The notes under the pieces were generated by a model that saw only the letters and a list, made by a program, of their open reading frames with translations, did not search any database and was not told the origin of the DNA. This document shows positions 37,181-45,823 of a DNA stretch of 64,000 nucleotides, in pieces. A program made the position numbers and the translations under genes. Positions within the stretch are counted from its first letter, which is position 1, and each line of letters starts with the position of its first letter. Source of the stretch: Sporosarcina koreensis (lineage in GTDB: Bacteria > Bacillota > Bacilli > Bacillales_A > Planococcaceae); the NCBI RefSeq assembly GCF_000826145.2, contig NZ_LN651334.1:1080-65079 (forward strand). Reading direction: 5' to 3'.

Positions 37181-38053
37181 ATGAAACAGATCAAAACCCT
37201 AAAGAAGGAATATGATGATATTGAGATCCCTGCTGAATTGGATGAAATAGTGAGACAATCCATCCGGAAAGCTGCAGGTGAAAAAAAGAACCGTTCGTTT
37301 GTAAAGCGGTATGTCCTCAGTTCAGCGGCGGCGGCAGCTCTGTTCGTTGGCAGTATCAATGCAAGCCCCGCATTGGCCAATTCGTTAGTGAAGATCCCTG
37401 TTCTCGGTCCCTTCGTGGAAGTGCTCACAGTGCAGACGCTAACGATGGACGAAGAGACGTACCAGGCCAATTTGGAAACCCCGGCAATCAGCGGCTTGGA
37501 AAATGAAGGGCTGCAATCCGCATTGAATGACAAATATATTGAAGAAAACAAAGAGCTCTTTAAACAATTTAAGGAGGACGTGGGGGATATGGAGGAAGCC
37601 GGGTCAGGCCACTTGGGCATCGATACGGGGTATGAAGTGAAAACCGACACAGCGCAGCTCCTTTCGATTGCCCGTTACGAAGTCATTACAGCCGGCTCAT
37701 CCTCTGTCGTCATGCAATACGATACGATTGATAAACAAAACAATATCTTAATTACACTGCCGAGCCTGTTTAAAGATGACTCCTACATGGCCGTCATCAA
37801 TTCTTACATTCAGGACGAGATGAAGCGGCAGATGGCGCGTGACGGAAACACGGTATATTTCTCCACAGAAGAAGAGGGTCTTGCGTTCAGTTCCATTCAG
37901 CCCGATCAAAGCTTCTACATTACCGCAGATCATAAACTTGTCATTTCTTTTGATGAATATGAAATAGCACCTGGATACATGGGTGTCGTCACATTTGAAA
38001 TCCCTTCAGATATCTTGAGTGATGTCCTGGTAGGAGACACCTATATCCGTTAA
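37181..38053 (+). CDS. rsiV: Anti-sigma factor RsiV, lysozyme sensor
   Basis: This 290-residue protein has a short cytoplasmic sigma-binding N-terminus, one membrane segment (YVLSSAAAAALFVGSINA), and an extracellular DUF4163/DUF3298 region ending in GYMGVVTFEIPSDI. RsiV binds lysozyme directly and is then cut by signal peptidase and RasP, releasing SigV. GGAGAGGGGAC sets the ATG, one base after the sigV stop. Confidence 0.87.
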   Translation: MKQIKTLKKEYDDIEIPAELDEIVRQSIRKAAGEKKNRSFVKRYVLSSAAAAALFVGSINASPALANSLVKIPVLGPFVEVLTVQTLTMDEETYQANLETPAISGLENEGLQSALNDKYIEENKELFKQFKEDVGDMEEAGSGHLGIDTGYEVKTDTAQLLSIARYEVITAGSSSVVMQYDTIDKQNNILITLPSLFKDDSYMAVINSYIQDEMKRQMARDGNTVYFSTEEEGLAFSSIQPDQSFYITADHKLVISFDEYEIAPGYMGVVTFEIPSDILSDVLVGDTYIR

Positions 38054-38060
38054 GTTTTTC

Positions 38061-38089
38061 AGCAGCAGATGACTAAATCATCTGCTGCT
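38061..38089 (+). other. Perfect 12-bp hairpin between rsiV and the deacetylase gene
   Basis: AGCAGCAGATGA and TCATCTGCTGCT flank CTAAA. There is no T-run, so it may be a processing or attenuation site rather than a full terminator. Confidence 0.6.
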
Positions 38090-38181
38090 CTGCCATGTGA
38101 TGAAGGAAGTCCCGAGCATACATAAGAGCGGAACGTGAACAACCTATCGTGAAACGATTCACAAATGGACAGGAGGAGATG

Positions 38182-39138
38182 ATGACTATGAACACACTAC
38201 ATCAAAAAAAGGCAGGGAGGAGAAGGAGGCTGAAAAAACAGTACCTCGTACTTCTTCTTCTCGTCCTGTTTGGAATCGGTTTCTTTGTCGGTAAATCGTA
38301 TTCAGCAGGCGAACTGCTCAGTGCCTCCGAAGGCTCGTCAACTGTATCGGAAGCAGCCGAGCAACCAGAAAAACCTCCCCGTACAGCGGAAGAGGCCGAA
38401 AAAACAGAAGAGCCTTCCGCTGTACCGGAAGCAGTCGACAGACCGGGAGAATCAGCTCCCACGTCAGACGAACCGCCTATAACGGAAACCGGCAAAACGG
38501 AACCAATCGCCGAAGAACAATCACCGAAAAAAGTAGTCTATATAACGTTCGACGATGGCCCCAGCAAGTGGACCGGTCAATTCTTGGATGTCCTGCAGGC
38601 GCACGGGGTGAATGCGACGTTCTTTATGCAAGGGAGCAACTTAAAGAAGGAAAACCTGCAGGAGAATGTGAGACGTGCAGTCCAAGAAGGTCATTACGTA
38701 GGCGGCCATAGTATAACACATAACTTCAGGACGCTTTACACAGACAAGCAATTTGTACCTGAGATGATCGCAACACTGGACATGATCCATGACATTACAG
38801 GATCGACCCCTCACTTAGTCCGTCCGCCGTATGGGTCAGCTCCAGGATTGAAAGACGAACAGGTGAGGGAACAGCTTACCAACGCGCATATTAAAGTTTG
38901 GGACTGGACCATCGATTCGCAAGACTGGAAACTAGCGGGCAACCCCTCTCAAATCGTCCGGAACATTAAACAGGGGACCACGTCCGACAGGGAGATTGTC
39001 TTGATGCATGAAAAGCCGCAGACGCTGAAGGTGCTCCCCGAGATTCTGCAGTTTTTCAAAGACCAAGGGTACGAATTCAGGGTCTATGAAGAGGCAGACC
39101 ACTTCATGCTCAATTTCCAAAACGATAGCAGACTATAA
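38182..39138 (+). CDS. Membrane-anchored peptidoglycan polysaccharide deacetylase
   Basis: This protein of about 318 residues has one N-terminal membrane anchor (YLVLLLLVLFGIGFFVG), a Glu/Pro/Ser/Thr-rich linker of about 85 residues and an NodB-type CE4 domain. The motifs are TFDDGPS, GGHSITH and RPPYGSAPG. It probably removes N-acetyl groups from cell-wall sugars, which blocks lysozyme. Linkage to sigV-rsiV fits; B. subtilis has oatA in this place. Three ATGs lie behind AGGAGG; the middle one was taken. Confidence 0.87.
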   Translation: MTMNTLHQKKAGRRRRLKKQYLVLLLLVLFGIGFFVGKSYSAGELLSASEGSSTVSEAAEQPEKPPRTAEEAEKTEEPSAVPEAVDRPGESAPTSDEPPITETGKTEPIAEEQSPKKVVYITFDDGPSKWTGQFLDVLQAHGVNATFFMQGSNLKKENLQENVRRAVQEGHYVGGHSITHNFRTLYTDKQFVPEMIATLDMIHDITGSTPHLVRPPYGSAPGLKDEQVREQLTNAHIKVWDWTIDSQDWKLAGNPSQIVRNIKQGTTSDREIVLMHEKPQTLKVLPEILQFFKDQGYEFRVYEEADHFMLNFQNDSRL

Positions 39139-39143
39139 AAAGA

Positions 39144-39187
39144 CTGCAGGCCCCTCCGAAATGTCAGAGGGGGGCTGCAGCCTTATT
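39144..39187 (+). terminator. Terminator of the sigV operon
   Basis: CTGCAGGCCCCTC pairs with GAGGGGGGCTGCAG and is followed by CCTTATTTTG. The rest of the AT-rich gap to 39542 shows no gene. Confidence 0.8.
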
Positions 39188-39542
39188 TTGGGATCGGATC
39201 ACTGGGCTGTTAGTTTCATGCTTTTATTTCTTGATAAAATGTAATACAACAAAACGGGCGCGATAATCGTATAACGTGCAGAATTGGACCATATAAGTGA
39301 ACAACATTTTTATGATGTAGCATCAGAAAGATGCAGATTTATAACGATAAGAAATATAAAATAAGAAAGCACCAAGGAAATACAAACACCGCTGCATCAA
39401 CGGTTTGACTGCTCTATATAAAAAATGTATAAATAATGTTCATACAAAAAGGCACGAAACGTTGATTTAACAACATTTGTTCCTTTTAAAGTGTCCCCGA
39501 AATTACATTTAGTGACGTTATTTTTTATATTTTTTTATAAAA

Positions 39543-40379
39543 TTAGGATATCAAATTTCGAACTTTTCTATTTGTCTTTTTTATTTTTCTATATAAGAAG
39601 AATGAACAAAGTGAGGCAGCCATAGCTATCAGTGCAGGAATCAATAACTGTAAAGTAGTTGGACTGTAATGCTTTGTTTGAAAGGCTCTTTCAACTTCAT
39701 CTAAATAATGTCCAGCATATTCAAATTGAACAATATATCCATCTTTCTCCATCACCATCGTGCCAATGTCATAATCAGAAGGTGTTATACTTTCTGTTAG
39801 TAACTGTCCATTTTCATAAACAGCTATTGCTTTTTCGTATGGTAGAGGATAAATTGCTTTTGGCTTGGCATAATCTTTAGCTAGAGGTTCTACATCGGCA
39901 GCATCAAAAACAGCAATGTATTTAATCTTATTCTGATAATCAGTTGAAACCTTCTCTAGTCCAGTCGCTCCTTCACTGGAAATTTTTTCAAAAGAAGTGT
40001 TCATAATGTTTTGTTGTTCCTGCTGGATATTTTCTTGATGTTTTATAACTGCTTTCAACCCTTGTATATCTATAAAACCTTTCCCTAGAAGGATAATCGT
40101 AATAACAACAGCAAGCACTGTCAGCCATTCTAACAGTTTTGAAAAATCCCCATAAGATTTAAAAATGTTATTCAATTTTTCAAATGGTTGTTTTTGTTGT
40201 ATTGCTATTGTATTCAAGTCGATTTGTTCAACCTCAAATTCATTTAGCATTTGCTCATAAATTTGTTTACAGTGTGAACAAGTAGAAAGATGTTGTTTTA
40301 CTAATTTATTGCTTGTATCGCTACATAAACCATCTATATACATTGGTAATAAATCTTTAACGATTTCACAATTATTCAT
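39543..40379 (-). CDS. Anti-sigma factor with zinc-finger (zf-HC2) N-terminus
   Basis: This 278-residue membrane protein has a ZAS-type domain (NCEIVKDLLPMY, then HLSTCSHCKQIYEQ with the His-x3-Cys-x2-Cys ligands). One membrane segment is near 85-105 (WLTVLAVVITIILLGKGF) and another near the C-terminus (LIPALIAMAASLCSFFLY). It overlaps the upstream sigma gene by 8 bp. The base composition is clearly more AT-rich than the neighbours, pointing to transfer. Confidence 0.82.
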   Translation of the reverse strand: MNNCEIVKDLLPMYIDGLCSDTSNKLVKQHLSTCSHCKQIYEQMLNEFEVEQIDLNTIAIQQKQPFEKLNNIFKSYGDFSKLLEWLTVLAVVITIILLGKGFIDIQGLKAVIKHQENIQQEQQNIMNTSFEKISSEGATGLEKVSTDYQNKIKYIAVFDAADVEPLAKDYAKPKAIYPLPYEKAIAVYENGQLLTESITPSDYDIGTMVMEKDGYIVQFEYAGHYLDEVERAFQTKHYSPTTLQLLIPALIAMAASLCSFFLYRKIKKTNRKVRNLIS

Positions 40380-40848
40380 TTTGTTTTACCTCCTCTTGTA
40401 GTTTCACTTTAGCTCTATAAAAAGTGACTCTTGCCCAGTTTTCATTTTTTCCTAAAATACCACCTATTTCTTTAAAGCTAAGTCCACCTAATAGCCGTAA
40501 AAGAAAAATTTCTCTATACGGTTCTTTTAGTCGGTGAATATGACGATATAGCTCTATTTTGTCCTCTTGAGCGATTAATAGCTGCTCAATCGAAGGACCG
40601 TCTTGTAGTTCTGCGAGTTCTGGTTGTTTTACTTGCTTATCAACGTATTGATAATATGTATGTTTTGCGATTTGACATAACCAAACAGATATTTTACAAG
40701 TACCGTTAAAGCGTTCTATAGAATGAATCGCTTTATAAAGTGTCTCTTGCGTTAATTCTTCTGCTATATCAGTGTTCCTACATAAAGTTATCAAATATTT
40801 GAAAACAAGTTCAAAATTTTCCTCATATATTTTAGTTAAATGCCCCAC
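40372..40848 (-). CDS. ECF sigma factor, AT-rich module
   Basis: This 158-residue sigma factor has region 2 (NFELVFKYLITLCRNTDIAEELTQ, in parts) and region 4 (LSFKEIGGILGKNENWARVTFYRAK). It is translationally coupled to its zinc-finger anti-sigma. The target genes are not visible. AGGAGGAACGGTGTG precedes the start. Confidence 0.87.
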   Translation of the reverse strand: MGHLTKIYEENFELVFKYLITLCRNTDIAEELTQETLYKAIHSIERFNGTCKISVWLCQIAKHTYYQYVDKQVKQPELAELQDGPSIEQLLIAQEDKIELYRHIHRLKEPYREIFLLRLLGGLSFKEIGGILGKNENWARVTFYRAKVKLQEEVKQNE

Positions 40849-41105
40849 ACCGTTCCTCCTTTCACTTATACATCTAAAAATAAAGATGAACGTTACAGCT
40901 TTTTAAAAAAATTTATCATTAATTGCAAAAGAATTAATTTTAGTATATTAAGATGCTGTTTTGTTACCAAAATCGTTTTTGGAATATTTAAATTGTTTAA
41001 TGTTGAAAATCCTTATAAGAATGACGCTACCCCTTATACAACTAACAGGCGCGATTGTAGCATAGAACGCCTATCAATTCCCACTTCACCCAAACACCAA
41101 AAGCA

Positions 41106-41150
41106 AAACCGGCCGGACAGCGCATTCCCACTGTTCCGGCCGGTTTTTTA
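41106..41150 (+). terminator. Strong hairpin terminator without an assignable gene
   Basis: AAAACCGGCCGGACAG pairs with CTGTTCCGGCCGGTTTTTT. No plus-strand gene lies upstream (40849-41100 is gene-free), so it may be a remnant of a lost gene. Confidence 0.8.
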
Positions 41151-41273
41151 GGTCGGTATAAATCACTTTGATCATTGGTTGGCCCCTGCTAATCTCCCAT
41201 ATCCAAGTGAAATCCAAAAAATTAAATCCTTTTCATCCCCAGGCGTGTTATATAGAAGTATGGAGGTTGGATC

Positions 41274-41804
41274 ATGGTTGAGGATGACGCGGTGTTGATC
41301 AGCGCAATACAGCAGGGGGACGAGGACGCAATGGCGCAGCTGGTGCGGCGTTATTACGATGAGATCCTCCGTTATATTTACCGTCTTGGGAGTCCGTACG
41401 AAGAAGCGAAGGATCTGACGCAGGAAACGTTTGTTGCGATGTTGCAGGCCTTGCCTGCTTATAAGGAGCAAGGGACGTTCAAAGCGTGGCTGTACAGGAT
41501 CGCGCGGAACCGGGCGATGATTTACGTCACGAGAACGAGGCGTTCCGTTGAATTCACGGACGAGCATGACTCGCTGCATCAGGTGTCTGACCTGGAGGAC
41601 CAGTTCTCCGATCGCTCCGACGTGCAGGAGCTGCTTGCGTCACTGCCTGCGAAACAACGGGATGCCCTGATTTTGAAGTATTATCATGGCTTCACGGCCA
41701 AAGAAATTGCAACGATTACGAAGACGACTGTGCCGGCAGTGAAATCGAGACTGTTCCAAGGGCTGCAGAAACTGCGGAAACGAGCGAAGGGGGTTATGGA
41801 GTGA
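41274..41804 (+). CDS. ECF sigma factor (third module)
   Basis: This 176-residue ECF sigma factor has region 2 (YYDEILRYIYRLGSPYEEAKDLTQETF) split as usual into core and -10 contacts, WLYRIARNRAMIY, and region 4 (GFTAKEIATITKTTVPAVKSRL). TGGAGG precedes the ATG. Its last 4 bases overlap the next gene (GTGA). The module resembles sigY/yxl-type operons that end with ABC transporters. Confidence 0.9.
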   Translation: MVEDDAVLISAIQQGDEDAMAQLVRRYYDEILRYIYRLGSPYEEAKDLTQETFVAMLQALPAYKEQGTFKAWLYRIARNRAMIYVTRTRRSVEFTDEHDSLHQVSDLEDQFSDRSDVQELLASLPAKQRDALILKYYHGFTAKEIATITKTTVPAVKSRLFQGLQKLRKRAKGVME

Positions 41805-42571
41805 AACAAGGGAAACTTGAGGAAGATCAAATGCGCAGCTGGCTGCACGGGGACATTCCCCCTGCCATTGACGAACAGGACAGGGAGAGAACCATTGACT
41901 ACTTGAGGTCTTACATGCCTGTTCCGCAGGAAACTACAGCGGTTGTCATGAAACAGCTTGTCCGGCAATCCTTCAAAGAACTTTGGGGGCACTTTGCGGT
42001 ACAGCTGATCCTTCTGGTGATCGTGTTGGTGGGGGCTGTCACCATCCTTTCCGGCACCACTGATCAATGGATTCTATTCATCCTCTCTGCACCGGCTCCC
42101 GTATTTTTAGCAGGGTGGCATCTTGTCCATACACAGACCAAGGACATGGTGGAATTGGAACAGACATTTACCTACTCGTTTCAGCAGGTTCTGTTTTCGA
42201 AATTGGTGGCGATTTGTCTGTGGAGTCTAGTCTTATACGGCGGGGCCTTGCTGTATGCGGCGTCCATTCAGAAAGCGGGTCTCTTCTCGCTGACGTTCCA
42301 TATTGCGGTAGCAGGAATCACGCCGATTCTGCTGTTCTGTGTCATTCTGCTGGCAATCAGTACGAAGTACCGGAATCCGCTGTCGTGGACAGTCATCCTG
42401 TTAGTATGGGTCTCGTTCCTCTTACTGTCCATCTACACACCGTTCGGCTCATGGCTGCTGTCGGTCCATACCCTGATTTTCTTGGCTGCTAATAGTGGAC
42501 TGGCTGCTGTCTTCATACGACAACTGACTAAACTTTGGAGAATGGAGCGAGTACCGTATGGGATTCAGTAA
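41801..42571 (+). CDS. Polytopic membrane protein, probable regulator partner of the sigma factor
   Basis: This 256-residue protein has a cytoplasmic N-terminus of about 60 residues (DQMRSWLHGDIPPAIDEQD) and about six transmembrane segments. It starts at a GTG overlapping the sigma stop. Position suggests an anti-sigma or sensor function; there is no zinc-finger motif. It overlaps the following permease start by 14 bp. Confidence 0.7.
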   Translation: MKQGKLEEDQMRSWLHGDIPPAIDEQDRERTIDYLRSYMPVPQETTAVVMKQLVRQSFKELWGHFAVQLILLVIVLVGAVTILSGTTDQWILFILSAPAPVFLAGWHLVHTQTKDMVELEQTFTYSFQQVLFSKLVAICLWSLVLYGGALLYAASIQKAGLFSLTFHIAVAGITPILLFCVILLAISTKYRNPLSWTVILLVWVSFLLLSIYTPFGSWLLSVHTLIFLAANSGLAAVFIRQLTKLWRMERVPYGIQ

Positions 42572-42800
42572 ACTAGCGTGGGTGGAAGGAAAAAAATTAT
42601 TCTCACAGCGTGAGCTCTATATCGTCCTTTTCCTATGCACCGTTCTATATGTGATGAACCTGAACGCAGTGACCGACTCTTCACAATCGGTCGTATTCTG
42701 GCAAGAGATGGCGTCCGTCATGCCCTATATCGGTTATATGCTCATTGCGGTAACCGTAGTCGTCGGTGTTTCCCGGTGTCTGCCCATTGAGCGAGAACAC
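42558..42800 (+). pseudogene. ABC-2 type permease, truncated by thrB fusion
   Basis: The first about 78 residues of an ABC-2 permease remain (GFSKLAWVEGKKLFSQRELY, then two membrane segments and SRCLPIEREH). At that point the sequence switches to thrB inside an 11-nt shared stretch AGCGAGAACAC. The frame then continues out of frame through thrB as nonsense. The rest of the permease and any ATPase are missing. Confidence 0.8.
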
Positions 42801-43542
42801 AGAAGGCCTGCCTGTGAACGAAGACAGCCTGATCATCCAGACGATGGGCAGAGTGACCCGCCGTGCAGGACGGAAGGAAATCCCCTGTGCGCTGCGTGTC
42901 CATTCCGACATCCCGCTCGGCAAAGGGCTCGGCAGCAGTGCTGCGGCCATTGCAGCAGGCATCGAGATCGCCGACCGTCTGCACGAGCTGAAATTGAACC
43001 GGAAAGAGAAGATGTGGTTCGGCGCAAGCATCGAAGGGCACGCCGACAACGTCACCGCCGCGATTGCAGGCGGCGTCACCGTGTCGTTCTACGACGGCAC
43101 GTCCCTTGAAGTGATGACATTCGAGGCACCTGACATCGGCGGCGTCGTCCTCGTCCCGCCCGTCATGATGAAAACCGGCGACTCCCGCGGCCTGCTGCCG
43201 GCCCAGCTCGATCATAAGAAAGCGACGGAAGGCAGCGCCGCCAGCAGCCTCATGGCAGCCGCACTCGCCACCGGCAACTGGCCGCTCGTCGGCCGCATGA
43301 TGGACCGCGACATCTTCCACGAACCGTACCGGAAAGACCGGTTCCCGGACTTCGATAACATCCGGGAAGCCAGCCACAAGCACGGAGCTTATGGCATGAC
43401 GCTGAGCGGCGCCGGCCCTTCCCTGTTCGTCGCCGTACCAGCCGGCCGCGAGCAGGAGATCGCCCAGGCACTGGAAACCGCTTTTCCGTACTACAAGGCG
43501 ATTGCTGTGCAGCCTGTGGCGGTGGGTTCGAGCGGTAATTGA
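42790..43542 (+). pseudogene. thrB: Second, 5'-truncated homoserine kinase copy
   Basis: The copy encodes the last about 250 residues of ThrB but lacks the first about 48, including PATTANLGPGFDS. The first 248 bp (42790-43037) are identical to thrB 31494-31741 by eye; beyond that the copies are diverged but homologous to the end (GMTLSGAGPSLFVAV). The ATP loop PLGKGLGSSAAA is present. No start with a ribosome site is in frame and it is out of frame with the permease. It is most likely non-functional. Confidence 0.88.
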
Positions 43543-43915
43543 TATGTTGAAATTGAAAAGACATCCTGGCACTGTCCAGTCTCCGTCGTTTTTACGCCAG
43601 GAGACCTGGAGGGGCGGGGTGTTTTTTATCATTTTGGATTGAGTGTGGAGAGCAGTCTAGCAGTGATGCAGGGAAACAGGAAGTAGCTCTTCAGATAGCA
43701 GTTAAATAAAATTAAAAGTTTTTTAATTAACAAGGATACAATGCAAGCTTTATATTGAAAACAAAAAGCTAACAAATTGTATGACAACCTGTATATTGCG
43801 CAATATAGAAGCAATTCTTTGATTTAAAGTTGGTTTGAGGACTAGCTAAAGCCATCATATAGTCATGATTCTAAGGAAAAAAATCAATACACACTACGAA
43901 TAACTCTCTGTTAGC

Positions 43916-43929
43916 AGTCATTTACGACT
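43916..43929 (+). promoter_or_regulatory. Rgg-box candidate before the bacteriocin-like gene
   Basis: AGTCATTTACGACT is identical to the site between rgg and the short peptide gene. It is a near-palindrome (AGTC...GACT). The remainder of the gap 43543-44063 is AT-rich and shows no other supported feature. Confidence 0.65.
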
Positions 43930-44063
43930 ATTTTACTTCTTTTTAATAGATGAGTAGTATGCTTACAAAGAATAGAATGGTTGATACACAAACAGGAGGT
44001 GACAAAGGCATTAAGGAGACTAAATAGTTTTTCACAGTAAAAAATAAAGGAAAGTGAAGTGAA

Positions 44064-44975
44064 ATGAAAAAGTATTTCATCGTTTGTTTAATCTTAGTAT
44101 TATTAAACCTTAATCTGACGAATGTGAATGCTAACGAATCTCTAGAAGTAAAAAGTGATAAAGACAGATTTACGACTCCTATACTAGATAAGTACTCAGG
44201 AGAAATTGTTGGTGAGAGATTATACAAAGTAGAAAAGGTTAGTGAATACTTAGAGGACGATGTAAAAATAATAAAGATTAAGGCACGTGTTGAGAGTACC
44301 AAATTTGAAAAAGATGAGACGGAAGTAAGCACTGTGACTGATATATTAGAATTTAGGGATGGAAATCTTACTAAGTTAAATGAAGATGCAATAACCGAAG
44401 AGACAAATGAACCACTTGTTTCACTGAGTGTATTTCAAAGCAAAAGAGTATTAATGCTTGGCAACATATATAAACAAGGTGAAATATCTATGGAGGAATA
44501 TAGAAAGGCAGCTAAAGAAATAGCAACTACAATTATGATTGAAAATGATAACATTGATGGTTTTTATGACGCTTTTCATTCAAAAAAGCTCCATAATGCA
44601 ATAGGGTATGAAAAACGCGCAAGTGGCTATTATGTATATGCAGGTAAAATGCTGAGAAGGGATAATTTAAATTCATTCATGTTAGATCCCAAAGGTGTGC
44701 AAGCTAATTCAAAGACATCTAGAATAGTATACGATTCTAGTTTCATTAATTCTTTTGTGGACAAGGCAGACGATGTTTGGAATGCTAGAACTGAGCTGCT
44801 TGCAGAGGGTGTTGTGTTAATGGGAATATTAGGTGTGACAGCTTTGACGTTTGCTACTATAGTTGGTGCCCTTGGAGGAGCCGGTTCTGCCGCTGTAGTG
44901 GCAGTGAGAATGAATGTAATATCTTCGGGAGCACACGTTAAAATTCAGAGTGCCTATGCACAACTGTGGAGATAG
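44064..44975 (+). CDS. Secreted protein with hydrophobic glycine-rich C-terminus, bacteriocin-like
   Basis: This 303-residue protein has a signal peptide (MKKYFIVCLILVLLNLN, cleavage near VNA-NE). A charged middle domain follows, and a C-terminal hydrophobic Gly/Ala-rich stretch near 250-290 (VLMGILGVTALTFATIVGAL) could insert into membranes. AAGGAAAGTGAAGTGAA precedes the ATG. It is followed by a small two-helix membrane protein and preceded by an Rgg-box candidate, the arrangement of a regulated bacteriocin with immunity. Large geobacillin-26-type bacteriocins are one possible comparison, which I could not test. Confidence 0.6.
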   Translation: MKKYFIVCLILVLLNLNLTNVNANESLEVKSDKDRFTTPILDKYSGEIVGERLYKVEKVSEYLEDDVKIIKIKARVESTKFEKDETEVSTVTDILEFRDGNLTKLNEDAITEETNEPLVSLSVFQSKRVLMLGNIYKQGEISMEEYRKAAKEIATTIMIENDNIDGFYDAFHSKKLHNAIGYEKRASGYYVYAGKMLRRDNLNSFMLDPKGVQANSKTSRIVYDSSFINSFVDKADDVWNARTELLAEGVVLMGILGVTALTFATIVGALGGAGSAAVVAVRMNVISSGAHVKIQSAYAQLWR

Positions 44976-45012
44976 GAATAATTAGTTTCTGAAGGGGTAA
45001 AAAGAGGAGGTA

Positions 45013-45168
45013 ATGTGCATTAATTTCATGATAGATGTAATGGTAGTAATACTCATTACGGGATCTTTATTTGCATTAATAGAAAAGAAAAGTATCAATA
45101 AATCCGACAAATTCATTTTCTACTTGATAATTCTTGGCGGGTTACTTGCTTTGAAGTATTGGACTTAA
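45013..45168 (+). CDS. Small two-helix membrane protein of 51 aa, possible immunity protein
   Basis: The protein has two hydrophobic helices (VMVVILITGSLFALI and FIFYLIILGGLLAL) joined by a Lys/Asp loop (EKKSINKSDK). AAGAGGAGG precedes the ATG closely; an alternative ATG five codons later is further away. It begins 37 bp after the secreted protein, in the place where bacteriocin immunity proteins occur. Function inferred from size and position only. Confidence 0.55.
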   Translation: MCINFMIDVMVVILITGSLFALIEKKSINKSDKFIFYLIILGGLLALKYWT

Positions 45169-45195
45169 GTAGAATGCCTGAGCAACTTAGTGTAG

Positions 45196-45294
45196 GGTGC
45201 CTGTGCATTAAACTTTCATGTTTGTTTAAACATTCACGATAGTTTTTCGCACAGGCACCATTCATTGGCACCATTCATTTTTCGCACAGGCACC
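45196..45294. repeat. Inverted and direct copies of GGTGCCTGTGC
   Basis: GGTGCCTGTGC occurs once forward (45196-45206) and twice as its complement GCACAGGCACC (45249-45259 and 45284-45294). Both complement copies are followed by ATTCAT. The first and second can form an 11-bp stem with a 42-nt loop. Confidence 0.75.
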
Positions 45295-45310
45295 ATTCAT
45301 CATTGGTACC

Positions 45311-45331
45311 GTCCGCCAGAAACTGGCGGAC
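45311..45331. other. Perfect 9-bp hairpin
   Basis: GTCCGCCAG-AAA-CTGGCGGAC directly follows the repeat cluster. No T-run; a structural repeat or RNA element. Confidence 0.5.
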
Positions 45332-45415
45332 GTCTCAAAAGCCCCATTCACCTCTTGAAAGCGCTCCCTTGCCGGCAGGAAAAAACATCAAAGGAGTAAC
45401 CGCTTTTTTCAGCAA

Positions 45416-45646
45416 TCACTTGTCGGTTGTGAAATTACTCTTTACCGAAGTGGTTTCTTTCATCTTATCTAGGTTAATGACCCAAAAGACGCTAACGATT
45501 AGATAATAAAATATGATAATTGGAAGAGATGATTCGAATGCGCTCCAAACGTCATTGCTTCTCGATATCATTTTAAACACTGTCAGTAACGTTATGGAAA
45601 TGATCGGTACCAACAAAAAGAAAACGCTGAATATCTTTTTCTCCAT
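45416..45646 (-). CDS. Small membrane protein of 76 aa
   Basis: The protein has two hydrophobic segments (FSVFFLLVPIISITLLTVF and IIIFYYLIVSVFWVI) and a charged C-terminal tail. AGAGGACTG precedes the ATG. It lies next to rgg on the same strand. Its size would fit an immunity or peptide-handling protein, but nothing identifies it. Confidence 0.65.
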   Translation of the reverse strand: MEKKIFSVFFLLVPIISITLLTVFKMISRSNDVWSAFESSLPIIIFYYLIVSVFWVINLDKMKETTSVKSNFTTDK

Positions 45647-45823
45647 AATCAGTCCTCTTTTCTTTTCAAGTTAATTTTAGGACCTCTTTCTAATTGTATC
45701 TATTCAATACTGACTTGAAAAGGGAAAGGATATATATAAAAGTAAAATTAATTTCACTATGAATTAATTATTTTCTTCTATGTGATGCATCGACAAATTC
45801 TCCTGACAGCACCATCACCTGCA

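Noticed and set aside
40840-41151. 103-aa ORF before the third sigma factor
   Set aside because: Low-complexity AT-rich reading that ends in a terminator hairpin; no ribosome site or family.
42801-43109. Continuation of the permease frame into thrB sequence
   Set aside because: It reads thrB in the wrong frame (Arg-rich nonsense identical to the shadow frame of the full thrB).
43958-44029. Peptide ORF of about 25 codons after the first Rgg box
   Set aside because: It has no ribosome site and is hydrophilic, unlike a pheromone; kept only as an observation.
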